Program-made: the position numbers and the translations under genes | Assembly: GCA_944375715.1 (NCBI GenBank) | Contig: CALWAP010000002.1 | Coordinates: 1-64,000 of the forward strand | Origin: an uncultured Clostridia bacterium | GTDB lineage: Bacteria; Bacillota; Clostridia; Oscillospirales; Butyricicoccaceae | Direction: 5' to 3' | DNA: 64,000 bases | In this document: in pieces, positions 1 through 6,783 of the stretch | How positions within the stretch are numbered: the first letter of the stretch is position 1 | Layout: each line of letters begins with the position of its first letter | Notes under the pieces: model-generated | Seen by the model: only the letters and a program-made list of their open reading frames with translations | Told to the model about the DNA's origin: nothing | Databases searched by the model: none

Positions 1-607
1 CGCCTTCAATAAGGCAGATATTATCGCAGAAACCCTCCAGGTCACCCGATATGTGGGAGCTTATGAGTATGCTCCTGTCCTCTTTTTGGGCCATGTAATC
101 CCTAAGCATATCCAAAACCTCGTCCCTTGCCACCACATCAAGCCCTGCCGTCGCTTCGTCCAAAACAAGCAGGTCGGCGTCATGGGAAAGGGCGCACAGT
201 ATCTTGAGCTTTGCCTGCATGCCGCTTGAAAATGTACGGATCTGCTTTTTCTCGGAAAGGCCGCTCTCCCTGCATTTTCTCAAAAAGCCCTCTTTGTCAA
301 ATCCCGGATAAAGGCTTTTCTGCACCCCGGCAATGTCGCTTACCGAAAGATATCCGCTGAAGCCCGTACCGGCCATGGCAACCCCCAGCCGCCTTTTTAT
401 CCCGGCGTCTGATGCCAAAGGGTCGGAGTCAAAAACCTTTATATCCCCGCCATCCTTTTTGATAAGGCCCAAAATCAGTTTGAAAAGTGTCGTCTTTCCC
501 GCGCCGTTGCGCCCTATAACTCCCAGCACCTGGCCCTTTGGCAGGTCCAGAGAACAGTCAAGCTCAAAACTGCCGTATCTTTTGACCGCGTTTTCAACAT
601 GTATCAC
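1..607 (-). CDS. ABC transporter ATP-binding protein (C-terminus off the window)
   Basis: This is the ATPase subunit of an ABC transporter, which hydrolyses ATP on the cytoplasmic side. About 202 residues are visible before the left edge cuts the gene. Seen in order are a Walker A motif (GRNGAGKT, about residues 32-39), the signature region (SSGMQAKL), Walker B (LLVLDEATAGLD) and the switch histidine (ISSHI). I chose a GTG start at 607 because GGAGG lies 8 bases upstream, inside the last codons of the GntR gene, which suggests translational coupling. The pairing with a YtrA-type regulator resembles B. subtilis ytrABC-like operons; the permease is presumably beyond the left edge. The substrate is unknown. 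Confidence 0.9.
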   Translation of the reverse strand, partial: MIHVENAVKRYGSFELDCSLDLPKGQVLGVIGRNGAGKTTLFKLILGLIKKDGGDIKVFDSDPLASDAGIKRRLGVAMAGTGFSGYLSVSDIAGVQKSLYPGFDKEGFLRKCRESGLSEKKQIRTFSSGMQAKLKILCALSHDADLLVLDEATAGLDVVARDEVLDMLRDYMAQKEDRSILISSHISGDLEGFCDNICLIEG

Positions 608-609
608 AG

Positions 610-981
610 CTATTCCTCCATGATTATATCGACAAGCTGCTTTACTTCCTCTTTCGACATGTGGGCCAGCCTTGCCAATCGGACGGTCTCCTCCATGGAA
701 AGTTCTACCGCCCTTTTTGACTGCTCGGAAATTATCTCCCCGCCCAAAGATGAAACAAAGCTGCCCTTGCCCTGGACCGTGACGACAAAGCCTTCCTTTT
801 CAAGGCCGTCATAGGCTTTTTTAACGGTAAGGGCGCTTATCCGTAGGCTCGAGGCGAGATTTCTGACCGAGGGCAGGCCTTCCCCCGGCGAAAGCTCGCC
901 TTTTATAATCAGGTCCTTTACCTGCCTGATTATCTGTTCGTAAATAGGTACCTGAGAGGTGTTGCTGATTATAATCTTCAT
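610..981 (-). CDS. GntR family (YtrA subfamily) transcriptional regulator
   Basis: The 123-residue protein has an N-terminal winged helix-turn-helix of the GntR type (about residues 10-75, including the LPSVRNLASSLRIS recognition region) and only a short helical tail. That length and the lack of a large effector domain are typical of the YtrA subfamily, which represses linked ABC transporter operons. It is first in an operon with the ABC ATPase, two bases upstream of that start codon. The ATG is preceded by GAGGG. An inverted repeat at 1011-1027 upstream is a likely autoregulatory operator. The inducing signal is unknown. Confidence 0.9.
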   Translation of the reverse strand: MKIIISNTSQVPIYEQIIRQVKDLIIKGELSPGEGLPSVRNLASSLRISALTVKKAYDGLEKEGFVVTVQGKGSFVSSLGGEIISEQSKRAVELSMEETVRLARLAHMSKEEVKQLVDIIMEE

Positions 982-1010
982 CTATATCCCTCTTTCGATA
1001 AACAGTATAT

Positions 1011-1027
1011 AACAGTATATATCTGTT
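1011..1027. promoter_or_regulatory. Putative YtrA-type operator
   Basis: The sequence AACAGTATATATCTGTT is an inverted repeat (AACAG/CTGTT) about 30 bases upstream of the GntR start. A further direct copy of AACAGTATAT lies at 1001-1010. Self-repression by YtrA-type regulators through such sites is known for the family; binding here is inferred. Confidence 0.5.
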
Positions 1028-1042
1028 GTCAAGCCATAATTT

Positions 1043-1064
1043 AAGGCGGCGATGGCGCCGCCTT
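1043..1064 (-). terminator. Hairpin after the ASCH gene
   Basis: A 9-bp stem (AAGGCGGCG/CGCCGCCTT, loop ATGG) lies just past the ASCH stop codon. The following tract on the minus strand is TTAAATTAT, so termination may be only partial. The T-run is stronger on the plus strand. Confidence 0.5.
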
Positions 1065-1067
1065 TTT

Positions 1068-1505
1068 TCAGCATTTTTCAAAAGATATAAAAACAAGGAG
1101 CATATCGTCCTTCAGCTCGTACCTTAGCCTTTTTGCCTCGTCTTTGAGCTTTTTGCCCATCATTTCGCGCCATATGCCGGCGATTTCCCCGCCGTCCGCC
1201 AAAATAAGGCTTTCGGGCGCCTGATCCAAAGTATACGCGCTTATGCCGCTTACCTCGCATACGCACATAGGCTCGCTTTCCCTGTCGGTCACGATAAAAA
1301 AGTCGCCGGGCTCGGGCAGGTCCTCCTCCAGCCATTTCCAATACTCCGAGCTTACGCACCACACAGTCTTCCTGCCCTCCAGCGTCATCCTTAACATAGG
1401 CTGGCTGCCGTCAGATTCGTCAAAGCATACGGCCATAAAGTACGGTGTGCTTTTGTGCAGACCCTCTTTTTTTACAAACCCGCTCCAATATTCGTCGATA
1501 TCCAT
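1068..1505 (-). CDS. ASCH domain protein
   Basis: The 145-residue protein matches the ASCH fold (RNA-binding, PUA-like). The core GRKTVWCVSSEYW, then PEPGDFFIVTDRESEPMCVCEV, corresponds to the conserved G-K-T, P-x-x-G-D and strand pattern of the family. ASCH proteins are thought to bind RNA or act on modified nucleosides, but the role of this one is not known. It lies 15 bases downstream of the membrane acyltransferase-like gene and is probably cotranscribed with it. The annotation rests on motif recognition. Confidence 0.7.
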   Translation of the reverse strand: MDIDEYWSGFVKKEGLHKSTPYFMAVCFDESDGSQPMLRMTLEGRKTVWCVSSEYWKWLEEDLPEPGDFFIVTDRESEPMCVCEVSGISAYTLDQAPESLILADGGEIAGIWREMMGKKLKDEAKRLRYELKDDMLLVFISFEKC

Positions 1506-1520
1506 AGCCGTTTCCTTTCA

Positions 1521-2291
1521 CTAAAAAGCGTATATGATATTTGATGCCGCACTGAGTATAAGATATATAACAGGCTGATGGGCCATATAAATAAAAAGGG
1601 AATGCCGCCCGATAAACCCGAGAGCCGGAAGGTCGCCCATACGCAGCAGGCGCTGGGCCCTTTTGTCCAAGGCTGCCGCTTCCATTATGTAAAACCCCGT
1701 CAAAAACAGAAAGATCCAGGGTATCATCGGGAAATAATCGGTGGAATGGAACCAGGAAGGAGGAAAGCCTAAGAAAGCCGAAATATATCCGCTGTAAAGG
1801 CTTTGGGGCAGATATATTTTAAAAAGGCCCATACCAAGGTAACCCCTTGACACATACCTTGTTATCAGAAATGCGGCAAAGCACAAAGGCGCTCCCCTTT
1901 TTCCGTCAAGGCGCAAAAGATGCGGCTTTAAGCGTGATACCACCATCATTGAACAGCCCAAAAGCACCAGCACACCGAAAAGGTTTGGAGTTTGGGGAGA
2001 GAACACATAAAGGAAAAGCGATATCAAAAAACCGCAGCCTGTGACAAAGGCTCCTCTTTTAATCCCGTTTCCGGACATATATGAACACATTCCGGAAACA
2101 AGGATAAATGTCCAGCATATAGCCTGCTGCCAGATATAGGCCCCCATACCCAGATACCACGGCATATAAAAGCCGAATATGTAAACCATATCCCAAAGGG
2201 CGTGATACCATATCATATTAAATACCGCTATTCCCCTTATTGTGTCAAGCAGCCGGTACCGCCCTGCGGGCTTTATCTCATTTTCCTTCAA
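1521..2291 (-). CDS. Heparan-alpha-glucosaminide N-acetyltransferase-like membrane protein (DUF1624)
   Basis: The 256-residue polytopic membrane protein has an N-terminal segment RLLDTIRGIAVFNMIWYHALWD, matching the start of DUF1624/HGSNAT catalytic-like proteins, followed by about seven hydrophobic spans and a late IGRHSLFIYMAHQPV motif shared with membrane acyltransferases. The family is expected to move acyl groups across or onto envelope sugars; the substrate here is unknown. The start is supported by an AAGGAGG sequence upstream. It precedes the ASCH gene in what looks like a two-gene operon. Confidence 0.75.
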   Translation of the reverse strand: MKENEIKPAGRYRLLDTIRGIAVFNMIWYHALWDMVYIFGFYMPWYLGMGAYIWQQAICWTFILVSGMCSYMSGNGIKRGAFVTGCGFLISLFLYVFSPQTPNLFGVLVLLGCSMMVVSRLKPHLLRLDGKRGAPLCFAAFLITRYVSRGYLGMGLFKIYLPQSLYSGYISAFLGFPPSWFHSTDYFPMIPWIFLFLTGFYIMEAAALDKRAQRLLRMGDLPALGFIGRHSLFIYMAHQPVIYLILSAASNIIYAF

Positions 2292-2312
2292 AACCGAGCC
2301 TCCTTAAAAGGC

Positions 2313-2338
2313 GCAAAGCGCCCCATAGGGCGCTTTGC
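2313..2338 (-). terminator. Intrinsic terminator of the BMP gene
   Basis: A perfect 11-bp stem (GCAAAGCGCCC/GGGCGCTTTGC) with a 4-base loop is followed on the minus strand by GCCTTTTAA. It lies 10 bases past the BMP gene stop and ends the 5041-2349 operon. Confidence 0.7.
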
Positions 2339-2348
2339 CGCTCATATG

Positions 2349-3392
2349 CTATTCAATGGTATTCTTTATTACGATATCACCGGCCTTGATCTCCTCCAGC
2401 GCACTTGTGCAAAGCTCCAGCGCCTCCTTGGAAATATTGGGATTTTCCTCTGGAAGGCCGACAGCCCCCGACGATACGCCGTAAACCGTATAATCTCCCA
2501 GCATGGTCCTGTCACCCTCTATCATCCGCGAAACCAGATCATAAACCGCATCACCGTAGTCGCATAGGGCCGAAGTAAGGGCGCAGGATAACTTATTTTC
2601 GGTATCATACATCGCCGTCTGGAAATAATCGGCATCGGAGCCGATTATCCATACATCATCCCCCGCCTGCCTTCTCATGGTGCCTTCCGCAGCTGCGCCC
2701 ATGCCCGTGGGATCGGAAGAAACCAAAAGGCAATTCACGCCCGAATCATAAAGGGAAGCCGCCGCCCGCTGGCCGCTGGGATAGTCGGTGCGGGATCCGA
2801 CAAAGACAAGGTCGTCCTCGTCGGCTGTCACATTGATATCAAGATTGTCGGCAGCATAATTTATGCCCTGGACAAATCCCGCCAAAAGCTCCTGCTCAAT
2901 TTCGCTGCTGACGCCGAACACGCCGCCGAAACGGGCGTTTTCCAGCTGACAGGCGGCCGCAAGCCCCGCCATGAATCCGGCCTGGCTCTTGTCAAACACG
3001 GCCACAGCTCCGTTTTCGGGCACCGACGAAACGGAACAGTCAACAGCAATAAATGTACAGGAGGGATACTCGCGGCACGCTTTTTCAAAGGCCTCGGCAA
3101 AAAGCGGGCCGGGGAAAATTATAGTATTATACCCTGCCTCCACAAGTGTCTTGACTCCTACCATAAAGCTTTCGGTATCGTTCTGCTGGGGGCGGTAATT
3201 GTTGATATCGGTGCGGTACTCCTCCTCCAGCCTTTCAAGCCCCTCCCACGCCGACTGATTGGTGTGGTTGTCGCTTATGGCCATGCCGCTGGTCACCATG
3301 GCCGCCTTTATCCCGCTTTCGTCGGCCGAGCACGCCCATAATCCCAGGCACATTGCCGCCGCCGAAAGCGCCGCTATTGCTTTTTTAAACAT
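2349..3392 (-). CDS. BMP-family substrate-binding lipoprotein
   Basis: The 347-residue lipoprotein belongs to the basic membrane protein/PnrA family of ABC transporter receptors, which often bind nucleosides. The signal peptide ends in a lipobox (LGLWAC, Cys 21). The body shows the two-lobed periplasmic-binding fold: IKAAMVTSGMAISDNHTNQSAW, FPGPLFAEAF, VAVFDKSQAGFMAGLAAA and IGSDADYF. No permease or ATPase gene is adjacent, so it may feed a transporter elsewhere or act as a sensor, as Med of B. subtilis does. It sits 23 bases downstream of the DUF3048 gene. Confidence 0.8.
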   Translation of the reverse strand: MFKKAIAALSAAAMCLGLWACSADESGIKAAMVTSGMAISDNHTNQSAWEGLERLEEEYRTDINNYRPQQNDTESFMVGVKTLVEAGYNTIIFPGPLFAEAFEKACREYPSCTFIAVDCSVSSVPENGAVAVFDKSQAGFMAGLAAACQLENARFGGVFGVSSEIEQELLAGFVQGINYAADNLDINVTADEDDLVFVGSRTDYPSGQRAAASLYDSGVNCLLVSSDPTGMGAAAEGTMRRQAGDDVWIIGSDADYFQTAMYDTENKLSCALTSALCDYGDAVYDLVSRMIEGDRTMLGDYTVYGVSSGAVGLPEENPNISKEALELCTSALEEIKAGDIVIKNTIE

Positions 3393-3415
3393 CCTTTTCC
3401 TCCTAAAACAGGGAA

Positions 3416-4483
3416 TTACTCAATAACCACATCGGCCGAAGTCGTCACCACCGAAACAAATGTGTTCCCGGGACAGACCGAAAGGCTTTGCCCGTTCCGG
3501 TCATAAAAATATATCGGCGAATTATACGACTGCTTTTCCCATGTTATGGGCACATACTTCCCCTCACAGAAATAATACCCCTCGCCGCTGCCCGTGGCGT
3601 TAACATCGATAAGGTTAAGGTCGCTGGGGATGTCGGTCGTTTTCATTCGCAGCACGAACAGGTTTTTGACCTCCAGCTGGACATTATGCCATGCGTCCAT
3701 CTGCGGCTCTCCGTATTGATACCGAAGGTATGTGCCGTTTGTTTCATTATACTCAAAATAAGGCTTGTGCCTTGAGCTGAAGGTGACCGTCACCCTGCTG
3801 CAGGGCTGTCCGTTAAGAGCCGCGTGTTCCTCTGCAAAATCAAAGGCCGAAGGCTGCTCCGGCTGGCTCAGATCCTCTGCCGAAAGGGTATCAAGGGCCT
3901 GCTCTATGTATTCACCCGTCGTATAGACCGAATGTTCAAGTCCGATTTCCTTCCGCCTGTCGGGATCCCTGAAGAAAAGAGAGCCTTCCCAGCCGCCCCT
4001 TATGCCATCCATGGAAATAAGGTCGCTTCTCGCGGCAATGGCCTCATAAGCCGGGACGCTGCCGCCGAAATGCATATAAACCGCGCCGTAGCTCTGGGCT
4101 ATGTCAATAAAATACGGCCTGGAGCTTCTGACGGAAGCCAGCTTTTCTATCTTCGAGGGGTCCTTGAATATGGCAAGGAACCTTGTTATCCTTCCCTCAG
4201 CCAGCATCTCGTATATTATGTCGGCACGGCTTATACCCCACTGAGGCAGGCTGTCATAACTGTTGCTGACCATTATGGCCACAGGCACGCGTGTCATGGC
4301 CTCGTCCGATATGCCGTCGGCAAGCCCTGTTAAAGGGTTGATATTCTCCTCTGGCGGAAGGACCTGCTCCTCCTGCTGTTCGTTTTTTTCTTCATCCTGC
4401 TCGTTTACGGCTTCTTCCTGCCCGCCGCAGGCGCCCAGCATCAGTGCAGAAAACAGCGCCAGCGCCAAAAACAGCTTTTTCAT
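3416..4483 (-). CDS. DUF3048 (YerB-like) lipoprotein
   Basis: The 355-residue protein has a signal peptide with lipobox LMLGAC (Cys 19), then an acidic linker rich in E and Q, then DUF3048. The motifs INPLTGL, RVPVAIMVSN, WGISRADIIYEMLAEGRITRFLAIF and SVRSSRPYFIDIAQ are family hallmarks. YerB-type proteins are secreted or anchored outside the membrane; their function is unknown. It follows the DUF4364 gene by three bases. Confidence 0.88.
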   Translation of the reverse strand: MKKLFLALALFSALMLGACGGQEEAVNEQDEEKNEQQEEQVLPPEENINPLTGLADGISDEAMTRVPVAIMVSNSYDSLPQWGISRADIIYEMLAEGRITRFLAIFKDPSKIEKLASVRSSRPYFIDIAQSYGAVYMHFGGSVPAYEAIAARSDLISMDGIRGGWEGSLFFRDPDRRKEIGLEHSVYTTGEYIEQALDTLSAEDLSQPEQPSAFDFAEEHAALNGQPCSRVTVTFSSRHKPYFEYNETNGTYLRYQYGEPQMDAWHNVQLEVKNLFVLRMKTTDIPSDLNLIDVNATGSGEGYYFCEGKYVPITWEKQSYNSPIYFYDRNGQSLSVCPGNTFVSVVTTSADVVIE

Positions 4484-4486
4484 TTT

Positions 4487-5041
4487 TCAATCCTCCGGGT
4501 TATTCTTTTGCCTTTCATTCAAAAGCAGGTTCAGAATGCCTTTGAAAATATGTTCGGCGTTTTCCTTGAAGTTCTCTTCCAATATACGGCACTGACGCTC
4601 ATTATATACCAGAAGCGACACCGAGGCTATATCGGCGCTCTTGTCGCATACGGCCAGAGTGACGGTATATGTCCCGTCGGGATTTTCCTTATGCCCCGTC
4701 CTTATGCTGTCGGCCCTGCGTATTTTCCTGAGCACCTGTATGACCGCGGCCTGGACCTTGTCGCATACGCTGGCCTTCAGATGCCCCTCCATCAATCGCA
4801 CGACCTGTATACCCTTGGATGACAAAAGGTACTTTTTTACGCCGTCTTCCTCTATCTCCGATATATGCCTCGAGTCGATAAGCTCGCGAAAAGCCTGGGC
4901 AAACTCAAAATACCCGAACCCGTCATCGACCATGACGGTCTCCATCAGTTCTTCTTCGGTGACCGTCACGGGGAACAAGTTAAGGCTGTAAAGTATGAGA
5001 TATTTTATATCCTCAGGTTCCCTGATATATCCCTGCCTCAT
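4487..5041 (-). CDS. DUF4364 family protein
   Basis: The 184-residue cytoplasmic protein starts with EPEDIKYLILYSLN and has a winged-helix-like N-terminal half followed by an alpha/beta C-terminal half (YTVTLAVCDKSADIASVSLLV). This matches DUF4364, a Clostridia family of likely DNA-binding proteins. It is first in the operon DUF4364-DUF3048-BMP. A TGGTATACT extended -10 lies about 25 bases upstream of the ATG. Its exact role is unknown. Confidence 0.8.
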   Translation of the reverse strand: MRQGYIREPEDIKYLILYSLNLFPVTVTEEELMETVMVDDGFGYFEFAQAFRELIDSRHISEIEEDGVKKYLLSSKGIQVVRLMEGHLKASVCDKVQAAVIQVLRKIRRADSIRTGHKENPDGTYTVTLAVCDKSADIASVSLLVYNERQCRILEENFKENAEHIFKGILNLLLNERQKNNPED

Positions 5042-5146
5042 ATTTTAACGACTCCTCGCATACCATTTTATCCAGATAAGTATACCATAAAAGACTGCCC
5101 AAAGAAAAGCATTATTGTCAACAATACCACCGAAGGAGGTAGACCC

Positions 5147-5758
5147 ATGGAGGAAAACAAAATCCCCGCGTCTGTCGAAAAAAAGGAGCTGAGGGGAGTA
5201 TGCGGGTGTGCCGAGTACTTTATATCCCTTCCCTCGGTATGCACAGCGCCGGCCATATCGGCCTTTCACAAAAGGCGCGCTGAGAAATACCTGGAAAATC
5301 TTGCCCGGCGCGCTTTACACCGCAATATCTCATGGAATGTGTGGGCCGATTTCCAGGAAAGCTTTAACGAATACCCGATACTTTCGATCTTTACCGACAC
5401 ATATGAGGACCTGGGCCCCATGGGCTCAAGGATCCTCAGAAGCGCTTTCACCTGGGACACAAAAAACCAGCGCCTTCTGTCCATTGCCGACATTTTTGAA
5501 AACCCGGGCCTTTTTTCCTCCGCTGTCCGCGCCCGCGCTTTGGAATACATAAAGACCCAGCAGCTTTCCAGCCCCGGCAGCGTCTTTTTTGACGCCGTAA
5601 AAAGGCTGGACGGCTGGGGCTGGTACCTTTGCGATCTGGGAGCGGCCATATTCTGGCAAAGGGGAAAAATAGCCCCAGAAAGCTGCGGGCTGCCCTCTTT
5701 GATAATCCCTTTCAAAGACCTTGCTCTCAAAGGCCCACTTGCGCAGGCTTTGAAATAG
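5147..5758 (+). CDS. RsiV/DUF3298-like protein, no signal peptide
   Basis: The 203-residue protein starts at an ATG preceded by AAGGAGGT at the right spacing (5133-5140). Its C-terminal two thirds resemble the DUF3298 fold of the anti-sigma factor RsiV: YPILSIFTDTYED, FTWDTKNQRLLSIADIF and a closing IIPFKDLAL strand. Unlike RsiV it has no clear membrane segment. It is divergent from DUF4364. A second DUF3298-like gene occurs at 47453. The function is unknown. Confidence 0.6.
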   Translation: MEENKIPASVEKKELRGVCGCAEYFISLPSVCTAPAISAFHKRRAEKYLENLARRALHRNISWNVWADFQESFNEYPILSIFTDTYEDLGPMGSRILRSAFTWDTKNQRLLSIADIFENPGLFSSAVRARALEYIKTQQLSSPGSVFFDAVKRLDGWGWYLCDLGAAIFWQRGKIAPESCGLPSLIIPFKDLALKGPLAQALK

Positions 5759-5804
5759 CTGTATAATTTTGTTGTCTTTAAATACATTCGGGGGAAATAC
5801 TGAT

Positions 5805-6356
5805 ATGAAGACTATAAAAAAGGCAGCGGCCGTGAGCCTTGTTTCGCTTGCGGCACTTTTGTCGGCGCTGTGCTTATATACAACATTTACACGCGGCGGC
5901 GAAAACATGCTGCCCGGATTTTTAAGTGTGCAGGCATACGACGTCGCCTCTTCGCCGATGGATTGTCTTCCGGAAGGCAGCGCAGGCTTTGTCTTGCCTT
6001 CAGCCGGGCTTGAGCGGGGCCATGTGGCTGCGTATCGCGGAGAATTTTTTATTTTCAAAGACTCAGACGGCCAAAACGCCCTGCTTTATGACGGGGAAAA
6101 GGATATTAACGTCCCCCTTTCCGAAATATCGGGCAGGGTGGTATATACTATCGAAAAACTCGGCTTTATCTCAAGGCTCATAAGGTCGAACGTCGTTTTA
6201 TCCCGCGCCGTCTTCTGCTTTCCTTTCCTGGGTATAATACTGTGGCTCGCCTTTCTGCCACGCAGGCGCAGAAAAGCGGAGGTCAGGGAGCTTATTGCCC
6301 TTTTTGAATACTACGGTAACAAATACGACGCCGAGGACGCCGATATTGACTATTGA
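5805..6356 (+). CDS. Divergent signal peptidase I-like membrane protein
   Basis: The 183-residue protein has one N-terminal span (about residues 8-28), an extracytoplasmic domain and a second span (about 132-150) followed by RRRRK and an acidic tail. The outer domain resembles S26 signal peptidases of the SipW type: an SSPM sequence where SGSM normally holds the catalytic serine, then GFVLPSAGLERGHVAAY (like GDVVAY) and ISGRVVYTIEKLGFI (like GKVVYxIPxLG). The usual second catalytic residue (Lys or a T-H-R type His) is not visible. The start was set by GGGGGAAA at 5791. It may be inactive or a distant relative. Confidence 0.5.
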   Translation: MKTIKKAAAVSLVSLAALLSALCLYTTFTRGGENMLPGFLSVQAYDVASSPMDCLPEGSAGFVLPSAGLERGHVAAYRGEFFIFKDSDGQNALLYDGEKDINVPLSEISGRVVYTIEKLGFISRLIRSNVVLSRAVFCFPFLGIILWLAFLPRRRRKAEVRELIALFEYYGNKYDAEDADIDY

Positions 6357-6374
6357 TCGAAAGCGGGTGCCTAT

Positions 6375-6746
6375 ATAAAAAGTACTAAGATATGGATAGC
6401 CGCTTTGGCAATGCTGGTCCTTTTATCTTTTCTGGCGGCCCTGCCCTTTATGAAAAACAAAGGCAGCACCGCCGTCATCACCCTTAACGGGGAGGTGCTC
6501 TACGAAATAGATCTTGACAGCGTGCAAGAGCCTTATACCATCGAAGTCCACGGAGAATGTGAAAACACTGTATATGTGGAAAAGGGAGGCATAAAGGTCC
6601 TGTCAGCCACCTGCCCTGACAAGGTCTGCGTAAACCGCGGGATTTTGAGCTCGCAGGATCCTTCCCCGATAGTCTGCCTGCCCAACAGGCTTGTCATTGA
6701 ATTGAAAAATTCCGGCAGTCAGGATGCTGATATCTATACAGGCTGA
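6375..6746 (+). CDS. NusG domain II-containing membrane-anchored protein
   Basis: The small protein has one N-terminal hydrophobic span and a NusG_II domain: VITLNGEVLYEIDL, a TYVEKGG-like turn, ATCPDKVCVNRG and VCLPNRLVIEL. The CPD-x-x-C and CLPN cysteines are typical of this family. The frame is open from 6357, but no ATG or GTG is in phase. The best reading begins with ATA at 6375 (ATA AAA AGT ACT AAG); the first standard start is TTG at 6405, which would cut into the membrane span. It lies close behind the signal-peptidase-like gene and ends in a strong terminator. Confidence 0.7.
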   Translation: MKSTKIWIAALAMLVLLSFLAALPFMKNKGSTAVITLNGEVLYEIDLDSVQEPYTIEVHGECENTVYVEKGGIKVLSATCPDKVCVNRGILSSQDPSPIVCLPNRLVIELKNSGSQDADIYTG

Positions 6747-6783
6747 AAGAAGCCCGCTTGCAAAGCGGGCTTCTTTGTTTTTA
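6746..6783. terminator. Bidirectional terminator
   Basis: A 14-bp stem (AAAGAAGCCCGCTT/AAGCGGGCTTCTTT) with a 3-base loop is followed by GTTTTT on the plus strand and by a T-run on the minus strand. It separates the convergent genes ending at 6746 and 6781. Confidence 0.85.
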
